Assembly: GCA_047630175.1 (NCBI GenBank)
Contig: JBLHVI010000038.1
Span: 1-32,487 of the forward strand
Length of the DNA stretch: 32,487 bases
Source of the DNA: UBA4582 sp047630175
GTDB taxonomy: Bacteria; Pseudomonadota; Gammaproteobacteria; Pseudomonadales; Azotimanducaceae
Direction of reading: 5' to 3'
The translations under genes and the position numbers were made by a program. The notes under the pieces are model-generated. The model had not been told where the DNA came from. It did not search any database and saw only the letters and a program-made list of their open reading frames with translations. The number at the start of each line of letters is the position of its first letter. The first letter of the stretch is position 1. This document shows positions 17,017-23,484 of this stretch, in pieces.

Positions 17017-18081
17017 ATGAGCAAACGCGTTCTTCTCATCAAGCTGACGTCGATGGGCGACTTGATGCATGCACTGCCTGCCATCACCGACGCGCGAAGA
17101 ATAATGCCCGACATTGAATTTGACTGGGTAGTCGACGAGGCTTTTGCTGAAGTTGCCAGTTGGCATGACGCCGTCAAGCAGGTAATTCCTAGCGCGCATC
17201 GCCGTTGGAAAAAAAACCTGACGCAGTCGGTGACTAACGGCCAGTTGAAAGCCTTCTATAAGAAACTCAATGCCGATGATTATGATGTCATTCTCGATGC
17301 TCAGAACAATCTAAAAAGCGCTCTTATCACCGGACTACGGCGCGGCCGTAGCCACGGCTTAGACAAAACCAGCATCCGCGAAAAGCCAGCGCATTGGGCC
17401 TACCACTACTTACACAACGTCGACAAATCCCAACACGCTATTACGCGGCAGCGGCAGCTTTTTGCCGAAGCGATTGGTTACGATATGCCACAGACAGCAC
17501 CAGACTACGGCATTGCACGCAGTCGGATGCAATTACCAGATATTGAACTGCCCGGTAACTATTTAGTGTTTGTCCACAATGCCAGCTGGAGCACAAAATT
17601 ATGGCCTGAAAGCCACTGGCATCAACTCATCGAAAAAGCCGCACAAGCGGGCTACAACGTCGTCCTGCCCTGTGGTAATGAAGAAGAATTACAGCGCGCG
17701 AAAAGACTGGCGATGCATCATGACAATGCGACCGCACTACCAAAACTAACCCTTTCCCAGATTGGTGCTATCATCGCTCAAGCCGCTGGAGCGGTGTGTT
17801 GCGATACGGGCTTATGCCATTTAGCGGCAGTACTTGATGTGCCATCTGTTAGTTTCTACGGGCCCACCAGTGCTGCATTGATCGGTGCAACCGGCGCAAA
17901 TCAGCATCACCTGATAGCGCGCTCTGAGACGTTTCAATGCGCGCCCTGCTATGGCAGGACGTGCGATTTTGACGGCGCGGCGCAAAACATGTCTGCCTGC
18001 ATGAAGTCCTTCAGCGCCGATACGGCCTGGCTTAAACTGACCTCATTGATCGCTACCCATGACCGTAACACTGATACCTAA
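17017..18081 (+). CDS. waaC: LPS heptosyltransferase I
   Basis: This 354-residue family-9 glycosyltransferase adds the first L-glycero-D-manno-heptose to Kdo2-lipid A in LPS core synthesis, at the cytoplasmic face of the inner membrane. The N-terminal VLLIKLTSMGDLMHALPAI is the hallmark of WaaC, with the catalytic Asp about residue 15. The donor-binding half shows VFVHNASWSTKLWP and, near residue 268, VCCDTGLCHLAA followed by VSFYGPTS, the usual ADP-heptose site. It is about 30 residues longer than E. coli WaaC, mostly through loops and a Cys-rich segment (CAPCYGRTC) near residue 310. No WaaF or WaaA gene is seen nearby. It sits in an apparent operon behind the 2OG oxygenase and converges on the outer-membrane barrel gene. 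WaaC fits better than WaaF because of the MGDLMHALPA motif. Confidence 0.92.
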   Translation: MSKRVLLIKLTSMGDLMHALPAITDARRIMPDIEFDWVVDEAFAEVASWHDAVKQVIPSAHRRWKKNLTQSVTNGQLKAFYKKLNADDYDVILDAQNNLKSALITGLRRGRSHGLDKTSIREKPAHWAYHYLHNVDKSQHAITRQRQLFAEAIGYDMPQTAPDYGIARSRMQLPDIELPGNYLVFVHNASWSTKLWPESHWHQLIEKAAQAGYNVVLPCGNEEELQRAKRLAMHHDNATALPKLTLSQIGAIIAQAAGAVCCDTGLCHLAAVLDVPSVSFYGPTSAALIGATGANQHHLIARSETFQCAPCYGRTCDFDGAAQNMSACMKSFSADTAWLKLTSLIATHDRNTDT

Positions 18082-18135
18082 TCGCGCAGCGCTCTGCGAA
18101 GAAAAGATAACGAATGTAACGTCGATAGCCGTTTA

Positions 18136-19821
18136 TCAAAAAGATCCTTTTACTTCGATAGAAATTTGAAAATCACCTACATCAGGGTCGTCGCGATTAC
18201 TAATAGGAATGGCAAGGTCTATATGCGCAACTCTACTAGACGCCGATTTACTCGACCCTAAACGAAGACCGATCCCCACATTGCTAAGGTAATCATCAAC
18301 AATACCATCGTCGATTCCAGGCTCCCAAGCTCGTCCAATATCAGCAAAGACGGCAGCGCCAACCCTCACTAGATTAAATAAATGTAAGTTACTGTAAACG
18401 CGCTCTTCAACGCTCAGCACGACACTTCTATCGCCTGCTTGAAAGCGATTGTCGAAAGCTCTGGCACCAGCTATGCCCCCCATTACTATTTGTCGGTTAC
18501 TATTTAAGTTCTCGGAATAAGCCGCTTTAAAATTGACAAACAGTCCAAAAGGACCGGACTGGCGCCGAAAATAACGGGCCTCGTAACTTAAAACAAAGTC
18601 TTCCAACTGACCATTAGCCTCATTCCAAAAACCATCGAAATGGACCTCGTGCTGCGACAGTTGACGGCCGTCATAGAACAACGTGTCGACGTACCCGCCC
18701 TGCAATACCAACCGATTTTGGTCTGAGCCAAACGCCTCAGCAGCGAGGCCGATGCTAACGTTTAGACGGCTGCCAATATGCAAATCTTCGGTTAGGTAAA
18801 TTTGCTCTAAATTTATTGCAGTGACGAAATTGTCTTCAATCGATTCATACTTAATATAGGGGAAGGATAGCGCTCTGTTGCTTGGAAAATCAGCCGGCGC
18901 TGGCAACCCATCACTGACGGAAAACACGTCACTACGATACCCATAGCCAAATAGCCAGCGTCTGCTATAGCCATCCACCAATCCTCCTGAGAAACCATAT
19001 TCTAGCGAGTAACGCTCAAGCACGTGAACAGCACCAGCCACCTCTTCGCCGCGAAAGAAAAGCTCATCAATTCGTTCATCATTTTCCAGTCGGACCCGCC
19101 AAGCATTTTTGGAATCCAATTCAAAAAATGGCAGGCCAAGCTCAACGATATGCGTGAAGCCGTCATCGCTATCAACAAACTCAGTGAAGTTACGCAGCCT
19201 AGTGCCGAAGACATTATTGTCCTCATAAATGAGCTCGGTAGATTGACGGTCTATGTCTTGGCTCGCAGCTATAGCCAACTGGTTTCCTAGGCCCAATATA
19301 TTGGTATCTCGCAATCCGATACTGACGTTGTTCTCGCCCCCCGCCCTATCAAATCCAAGATTGGGGGTAAGACTCCAACTATCTCGAGTGATGACTTCTA
19401 GGTCTACTTTTCCGCCGCAAACTCGATATGGACGGATATCCGCATCAAAGAAGCTACCCTGAGCCCTCAATAATCTCTGCGTCTCTTGGGTTGATCGGGG
19501 GTCAAATTCCTCGGCGGTCTCAAACAACAGTTGCTGAAAAACGATGGGCTCTTTGGTCAAAATATGAATGCGATTAGCCAACCGATAAAGCACGTTATCT
19601 TCTTCATTATTACTTTCATCAAAAACTGGCAGACGAGTAACTTGTATTTTCCCAATTAAAAGTTTTTCTAGCGGTAATTGCACGGGCTGACGGGCTCTAA
19701 CAAACGCATAACTTGCATCGGCGGGCGTAAACTCATGCTCGCAATTGGGGAAGGACTGCGCATATAACGCCGGGCTAAAGATCAGCAGTCCGATAAAGCC
19801 TGTGAGATAAATTCTGATCAT
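18136..19821 (-). CDS. Outer-membrane beta-barrel protein (BamA/TamA-type surface antigen domain)
   Basis: This 561-residue exported protein starts with a signal peptide (IYLTGFIGLLIFSPALYAQS). Residues about 55-170 resemble one or two POTRA-like modules: IGKIQVTRLPVFD..., then LLRAQGSFFDADIRPY and VDLEVITRDSWSLTP. The remainder is a chain of amphipathic beta strands with turns such as GLRDTNILGLGNQ and FENDER-like loops. The chain ends in a C-terminal Phe after alternating hydrophobic residues (FQISIEVKGSF), the recognition signal for BAM-mediated insertion. It is shorter than BamA (about 800) and lacks the five POTRA domains, so it is a member of the wider Omp85/bacterial surface antigen group and not BamA. 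It may secrete or insert a partner, or handle lipids. It is divergent from the small membrane protein gene, with 120 bp between them. Confidence 0.87.
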   Translation of the reverse strand: MIRIYLTGFIGLLIFSPALYAQSFPNCEHEFTPADASYAFVRARQPVQLPLEKLLIGKIQVTRLPVFDESNNEEDNVLYRLANRIHILTKEPIVFQQLLFETAEEFDPRSTQETQRLLRAQGSFFDADIRPYRVCGGKVDLEVITRDSWSLTPNLGFDRAGGENNVSIGLRDTNILGLGNQLAIAASQDIDRQSTELIYEDNNVFGTRLRNFTEFVDSDDGFTHIVELGLPFFELDSKNAWRVRLENDERIDELFFRGEEVAGAVHVLERYSLEYGFSGGLVDGYSRRWLFGYGYRSDVFSVSDGLPAPADFPSNRALSFPYIKYESIEDNFVTAINLEQIYLTEDLHIGSRLNVSIGLAAEAFGSDQNRLVLQGGYVDTLFYDGRQLSQHEVHFDGFWNEANGQLEDFVLSYEARYFRRQSGPFGLFVNFKAAYSENLNSNRQIVMGGIAGARAFDNRFQAGDRSVVLSVEERVYSNLHLFNLVRVGAAVFADIGRAWEPGIDDGIVDDYLSNVGIGLRLGSSKSASSRVAHIDLAIPISNRDDPDVGDFQISIEVKGSF

Positions 19822-19897
19822 CCGCTTACTTTTTTATGTTGTTGATCTGAGAATTTTTGCATAATAGCTCTTCAACGTAATTTGTCTGCTTGAAATT

Positions 19898-19945
19898 TGT
19901 TGCTACTAACTATTGTTGCAATTAACTATTGTTGCTATTAACTAT
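19898..19945. repeat. Three perfect-length 16-bp tandem repeats carrying a start codon
   Basis: Units are TGTTGCTACTAACTAT (19898-19913), TGTTGCAATTAACTAT (19914-19929) and TGTTGCTATTAACTAT (19930-19945). The AT of the last unit plus the next G forms the ATG (19944) of the membrane-protein gene. The array fills the place where a ribosome site should be, and no Shine-Dalgarno is visible. Each unit contains a TTG and a TAA, and 16 is not a multiple of 3, so copy-number change would alter upstream frames and spacing. Confidence 0.9.
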
Positions 19946-20597
19946 GAAAATCTCATTGCCTGCAATCGCATTACTTATCGGCACCGTGCCAATAGTTGCT
20001 ATCAATTTCAACTATTTGATCGCTGCGAGTGCGGGTTCTGTTCCATGGTGCGTGCCTTATTGGGATAGCTGCACGTCCATCAGTGCTACTGGGCGTGAGG
20101 GCTTTGCGTTCATTTTTTTCAAATTGACTATGGTGCCCATAGCCATCTGCTACGCTATCTACTGGAAGTTAACACAGGCCTCCCTGCGGTCGTTGGGGTA
20201 TCAAGGCAACACAATACGCAACCTCGGTTACATATCCACATTGGCACTCTTGATGTACGTGCTAGCCCTTGGCGCCGTTGGAGATCATTTTCGGCTGACG
20301 CGTCGCATCGGCATCATTTTCTACTTCACATTGACTTATTTGTGCCAACTTTTGTCGGCATATCAACTCCGGCGACTAAACGTTTCGATGCCTGGCATCC
20401 AAGGCCAAATTCAGTTGTGCGCAACAATCCTTGCCATCGGCGTACTTACCCTGTTCCTCGACGCCCTGTTGGCAAACTACGATGACTACGAGGACGCCTT
20501 TGAGTGGAACGTATCCCTACTGCTACACATCAATTTTTTACTCAGCTGGTGGGGCTGGAAAAATTACACCAACACAGATGGCGTCGCAGTGCATTAA
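19944..20597 (+). CDS. Polytopic inner-membrane protein (possibly FRAG1/DRAM/Sfk1-like)
   Basis: This protein of 217 residues from the ATG has about six hydrophobic segments, near residues 5-27, 45-65, 85-105, 115-135, 150-172 and 185-205. The first is followed by an outside loop with VPWCVPYWDSCTSISATGR. A conserved acidic/aromatic loop containing S-A-T-G after the first helix recalls the FRAG1/DRAM/Sfk1 membrane family, and bacterial proteins with a PYWDxCTSIS loop form a conserved group without known function. The two Cys in that loop could form a disulfide. A TTG five codons upstream is possible but lies inside the 16-bp repeats. There is no ribosome site for either start. It is divergent from the surface-antigen barrel gene, so a shared envelope role is possible but unproven. 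Confidence 0.72.
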   Translation: MKISLPAIALLIGTVPIVAINFNYLIAASAGSVPWCVPYWDSCTSISATGREGFAFIFFKLTMVPIAICYAIYWKLTQASLRSLGYQGNTIRNLGYISTLALLMYVLALGAVGDHFRLTRRIGIIFYFTLTYLCQLLSAYQLRRLNVSMPGIQGQIQLCATILAIGVLTLFLDALLANYDDYEDAFEWNVSLLLHINFLLSWWGWKNYTNTDGVAVH

Positions 20598-20654
20598 TTT
20601 TGTACAGTGGCGGACGCCTGCAGCACATTTCGTTGTACAAAAGTAATGCATTAC
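20591..20654. terminator. 16-bp inverted repeat across the stop codon, plus a 12-bp palindrome
   Basis: The left arm at 20591-20606 (GCATTAATTTTGTACA) pairs with the right arm at 20634-20649 (TGTACAAAAGTAATGC) at 15 of 16 positions, around a 27-nt loop. The left arm includes the TAA stop of the membrane-protein gene. The right arm overlaps a perfect 12-bp palindrome, GTAATGCATTAC (20643-20654). A T6 run follows at about 20663. The arms are A+T-rich, so this is an unusual intrinsic terminator at best. It could also be a protein-binding site or a small repeat element. Confidence 0.5.
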
Positions 20655-20755
20655 GACCTCGGTTTTTTCCGCTAACTGATTAACTTAGTGGCGGTACGTG
20701 TATGATAAGCATGTTATGAAAATCGCGTTATTCCACACAAAAAATGAGGTTTCTT

Positions 20756-21613
20756 ATGTCGCTTAGTACTCCATCGCGCTTAGCTACGGCGCTGACTTTT
20801 TTACTATTGAGCAGTCAGCAACTCTTTGCACAAGCAGAGGCCGAGGCAGCTGCCGTCGCAGCGGCGGTAGGCGTGCCAAGCGCTGTAGGCGCAGCAACCA
20901 GTGGATGGCGCAGACAGTGGGGCCTTGGCGTTATTGCAAACCCAAATTTCGTCGGCAGCGGAGATTATAATGTTAGGCCTATCCCCTACTTTGACTTTCG
21001 CTACATGGACCACAAAGGCACCAAATACTTTGCCAACGTGCCCCAAGGACTCGGCGGATTTCTCTATCGTAAGCGCGACGCGAAGACAGGCGGCTTTATC
21101 AATGTCGGCGCGTCAATAGCCCCTGGGTTTAACGTCAGAGATGACTCAATTGTCGGTCTAGACGAAGTTGGCATCTCCGCAGAGGCGCGCATTATTCTCG
21201 AAGCAGGCGGACGCAACTGGGTTGCCGCAGCAATCATCGCACAGGACATCGCCTCGGGACACGAGGGCGCCTACCTCGATTTATCGCTCAATCGGAGAGG
21301 CAGACTAGGCAAAGGCGGCGGATTCTATGCTTTCGGACCAACACTGCGTCTCGGCGACGCCACTTACAAAGAGTCTTTTTTTAGTATCAGCGCCGCTGAA
21401 TCAGCAGCGAGTGGCCTGCCCGAATATAGCGCCGACGCCGGCGTCGAGCGCCTCGGTCTGCAGGGACTTATTAACCTGCCAATGGGCAAGAGCAAATGGC
21501 GCGTGACGTCATTACTACGGATCAGCACACTTATAGATAACGCAGCCGGCAGTCCCGTTGTCACCGACGATCTTCAGTATTTCTTTCTCACGGCTTTTAC
21601 ACGGCCGTTCTAA
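20756..21613 (+). CDS. MipA/OmpV family outer-membrane protein
   Basis: This 285-residue outer-membrane barrel belongs to the MipA/OmpV family; MipA was described as a scaffold between the lytic transglycosylase MltA and PBP1B in E. coli. A signal peptide (LATALTFLLLSSQQLFAQA) is followed by an Ala-rich linker (about residues 27-50). The family pattern follows: WGLGVIANPNFVGSGDYNVRPIPYFDFRY, a GFxINVGxSI strand, and a C-terminal half ending in YFFLTAFTRPF with a terminal Phe. I prefer the ATG at 20756 because GAGG sits 6 bases before it. The ATG at 20744 is itself part of that ribosome site. The gene stands alone with about 100 bp on either side and no other peptidoglycan gene nearby. The exact role is uncertain because the family is broad. 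Confidence 0.9.
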   Translation: MSLSTPSRLATALTFLLLSSQQLFAQAEAEAAAVAAAVGVPSAVGAATSGWRRQWGLGVIANPNFVGSGDYNVRPIPYFDFRYMDHKGTKYFANVPQGLGGFLYRKRDAKTGGFINVGASIAPGFNVRDDSIVGLDEVGISAEARIILEAGGRNWVAAAIIAQDIASGHEGAYLDLSLNRRGRLGKGGGFYAFGPTLRLGDATYKESFFSISAAESAASGLPEYSADAGVERLGLQGLINLPMGKSKWRVTSLLRISTLIDNAAGSPVVTDDLQYFFLTAFTRPF

Positions 21614-21661
21614 ACATTCGCAACACAGCTAGGAAGTCTAAAACAGCTGCATGTTCCGATG

Positions 21662-21698
21662 AGGTTCTTTGGCCGCCCAAATACCGGCCAAAGAACCT
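21662..21698. terminator. Perfect 14-bp stem hairpin downstream of the MipA-like gene
   Basis: AGGTTCTTTGGCCG (21662-21675) and CGGCCAAAGAACCT (21685-21698) are exact reverse complements around a 9-nt loop. The position, about 50 bp after the MipA/OmpV stop, suits a transcription terminator. No T-run follows on either strand, so it could work as a bidirectional RNA-stabilising hairpin instead. Confidence 0.6.
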
Positions 21699-21711
21699 AC
21701 AACCAGGCATA

Positions 21712-22005
21712 ATGGACAATCGACTGATTAGCGTTGTCGATCTTGCACCCACCCTGCTATCGATAACCGGTGCCGACCTGCCGAAAAATCTTCAGGGCGA
21801 AATCTTTGCCGGTAGCGCTGAAACCGCACCACGAAAGTATGGTTCGGCAGCAAGGGATCGAATGGACGAGGTTGCAGACCAACAACGCACTGTTCGTGAC
21901 GAGCGTTATAAAAATATCATGGTCAAAACACACAAGCGGGCGCTTTCCACTCGAATTATCGGGATCTGGCGCTGGGCAGCAGATCTAGTCCAATGCCGTG
22001 ATTGA
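21712..22005 (+). pseudogene. Sulfatase gene fragment
   Basis: This 97-codon stretch matches the interior of type I sulfatases (arylsulfatase/heparan N-sulfatase type). VVDLAPTLLSITGADLPKNLQG corresponds to the conserved DLxPTLLxxAGxxxPxxxQG segment. ARDRMDEVADQQRTVRDERYKNIM corresponds to the DRMDE...RxVRDxRYKYI segment. The N-terminal part with the formylglycine Cys/Ser and the metal ligands is missing, as is the C-terminal domain, so it cannot be a working enzyme. After RYKNIMV the reading frame loses family resemblance. The first Met is simply an internal residue and has no ribosome site. No sulfatase-maturating enzyme or other part of the gene is seen in the window. This is a deletion remnant. 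Confidence 0.78.
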
Positions 22006-22335
22006 CCCTCTAAAAGGATCATTACGCTACTGACGCCTGAATTTGACTGGGCATCAGCAATCACCCTACTTGAGCGTTCTTCGGAAAATGTGGTTTATTT
22101 GCGCTATTTTCAATAACGCCAGTAGAAAACCTTAAAAATTTGGGAGTTACCATAGCTACAGTAAAAAAAACTGACGTCAAATAGATCACCTTGAGAGGTA
22201 ATAAATGACGGGCAGGGGCAGGATTATCAACAGAGCTTTTTTCGAGATTTTAAAATTGGAGGGTGTTTAACCTACTAGGCAGTATAATCGAATGCGTTAA
22301 AAATAGGCCTGCGCCTCATTTTTTCTGCCTTCGAT
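22006..22335. other. 330-bp gap between sulfatase remnant and thioesterase
   Basis: No established gene is seen. A 21-codon ORF (22205-22270) has a good ribosome site, GAGAGG, six bases before its ATG and could be translated, but I cannot assign it. An exact TATAAT lies at 22283-22288 on the plus strand, without a matching -35 at normal spacing. The rest is A+T-rich and includes an A8 run near 22173. It may hold the decayed remainder of the sulfatase locus. Confidence 0.4.
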
Positions 22336-22905
22336 TTACTGAGTTCCGTAAAGTTTGACGCCATTGAATTGTGATTGCATGCTTTCTGAATGAAGTTGCC
22401 CATCAGCAATCATCCAATCATCAAGGCTTTTGGGTTTTAAAGGTATTTCAAGGCTAGCGTCAACCATCTCAACTACCAGCGCTGTATTAATGAATTTGCC
22501 TTTCTTAATAAGCCCAGCGCGTGTCACCCCTACCGCCATAACTTTACCTTCCAGCGATTCAAACTTATGCTCGAAATAAAACCACTTTTCGTCCCAGTGA
22601 CTTAACGTAGTATGTACTTTATAGCGCTGAAAAAGTTTAAGCTCGCGATTGAAACGAACCATAGTTCCGCCAAGCACGGCGCCCCATTTATTAGTTTTGA
22701 TGTGTTTTAAAATGCCTTTCCGCATCATCCAATCAACGCGGGCAACATCCATAATTTGACTATAGCGACCATTATTCATATGCAAAAAAGCATCAAGGTC
22801 GTGTGGCCACACTCTGTAAAATTGTGAAGTGGGTTCTTTAGGACAGGAGGTATTCACGAATAAACCCCGGAGCATAGTTAGGATCAGCCTAAAATATAAA
22901 TTCAC
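22336..22905 (-). CDS. 4HBT-type acyl-CoA thioesterase family protein (THEM6-like)
   Basis: This 189-residue hot-dog-fold protein resembles the THEM6/4HBT_2 group. An N-terminal hydrophobic segment (LYFRLILTMLRGLF) could anchor it to the membrane. The core runs from FYRVWPHDLDAFLHMNNGRYSQIMDVAR, where the D-x-F-xHMNNGRY phrase is the family hallmark and holds the catalytic Asp/Asn region. It continues through GAVLGGTMVRFNRELKLFQRY and the paired strand FYFEHKFESLEGKVMAVGVTRAG. Such proteins hydrolyse acyl-CoA or aryl-CoA thioesters, but for this group the substrate is mostly unknown. The start is GTG with AAAGG seven bases before it. It is isolated, flanked by non-coding stretches of over 300 bp on both sides, and its codons are more A+T-rich than those of the genes before 21 kb. 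Confidence 0.85.
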   Translation of the reverse strand: MNLYFRLILTMLRGLFVNTSCPKEPTSQFYRVWPHDLDAFLHMNNGRYSQIMDVARVDWMMRKGILKHIKTNKWGAVLGGTMVRFNRELKLFQRYKVHTTLSHWDEKWFYFEHKFESLEGKVMAVGVTRAGLIKKGKFINTALVVEMVDASLEIPLKPKSLDDWMIADGQLHSESMQSQFNGVKLYGTQ

Positions 22906-23046
22906 AAATCAACCTTTTACGTCTTGTGATTTTAACAGGCAATAACATGTTGTTTTTGCCTTCCAATTTAACATCACTGACTATAAAACCACGAAGCAAC
23001 TAGAGGTATAGTCAATAAGTATGGGGCAAATACGGACCTTCGTCTG

Positions 23047-23070
23047 GGTTTAGGTTTAGGTTTAGGTTTG
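23047..23070 (+). repeat. GGTTTA hexamer repeat, about four copies
   Basis: Three exact GGTTTA units (23047-23064) are followed by GGTTTG. This is a simple-sequence tract in non-coding DNA. It looks like a telomere repeat but four units in a bacterial intergenic region do not support that meaning. Such tracts can change length by slippage. Confidence 0.8.
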
Positions 23071-23403
23071 GAATCAGCATTCCCGCATAAAACAGGCATG
23101 TCTTATCTAGCACCTTCTACGGCCTCCAAGACATTGACACACAACTTATTTTTAACCATAACCCATGTTCAATTGCCGCCTTGAAACGAGTTAATTTTGC
23201 GGTTCAGCGCGCTAAGTAAATAGGGTTATGAGCTACAAAGAAATACATATATATAGGCCTATGCTAACAGGGGAAATAACCGAATCGGCGCAATCAAATC
23301 TATTTTTGCTCGTCGTACAAAAGGTATGCTCTGTTGATTAACGCCTCTCTTTTTCACTTCTTTCGTGTTCGCCGAACTTAATTCCTTACAGCACAACTAC
23401 AGA

Positions 23404-23438
23404 CCAATGTCTGTATTGGTTCCTGCGAAAAGCAGGAA
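23404..23438 (+). promoter_or_regulatory. Two adjacent hairpins in the hybrid-kinase leader
   Basis: CCAAT (23404-23408) pairs with ATTGG (23415-23419) around a 6-nt loop. Immediately after, TTCCTGC (23420-23426) pairs with GCAGGAA (23432-23438) around GAAAA. The second hairpin ends 46 bp before the GTG start of the kinase. Neither is followed by a T-run, so a leader structure affecting translation or RNA stability is more likely than a terminator. The role is inferred. Confidence 0.4.
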
Positions 23439-23484
23439 GTTGGGTGGTAACATGTCTCGAAATTGTGGATAACAAGGATATACC

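Larger units (their letters stand above)
22906..23484. other. 579-bp non-coding region upstream of the hybrid kinase
   Basis: No ORF of note is seen on either strand. The stretch is A+T-rich and must hold the divergent promoters of the thioesterase and the hybrid kinase. It contains a hexameric repeat (23047-23070), an ATATATATA tract near 23247, and two adjacent hairpins close to the kinase start (23404-23438). It could also hide a small RNA gene, which cannot be judged from sequence alone. Confidence 0.5.

Noticed and set aside
22283..22288. Exact TATAAT as a promoter
   Set aside because: No -35 element lies at 16-18 bp spacing (a TTGGAG is 21 bp away), and no gene follows on that strand.
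23047..23070. GGTTTA repeats as a telomere-like end or linear-replicon signal
   Set aside because: Only about four units occur, inside a chromosomal intergenic region with genes on both sides.
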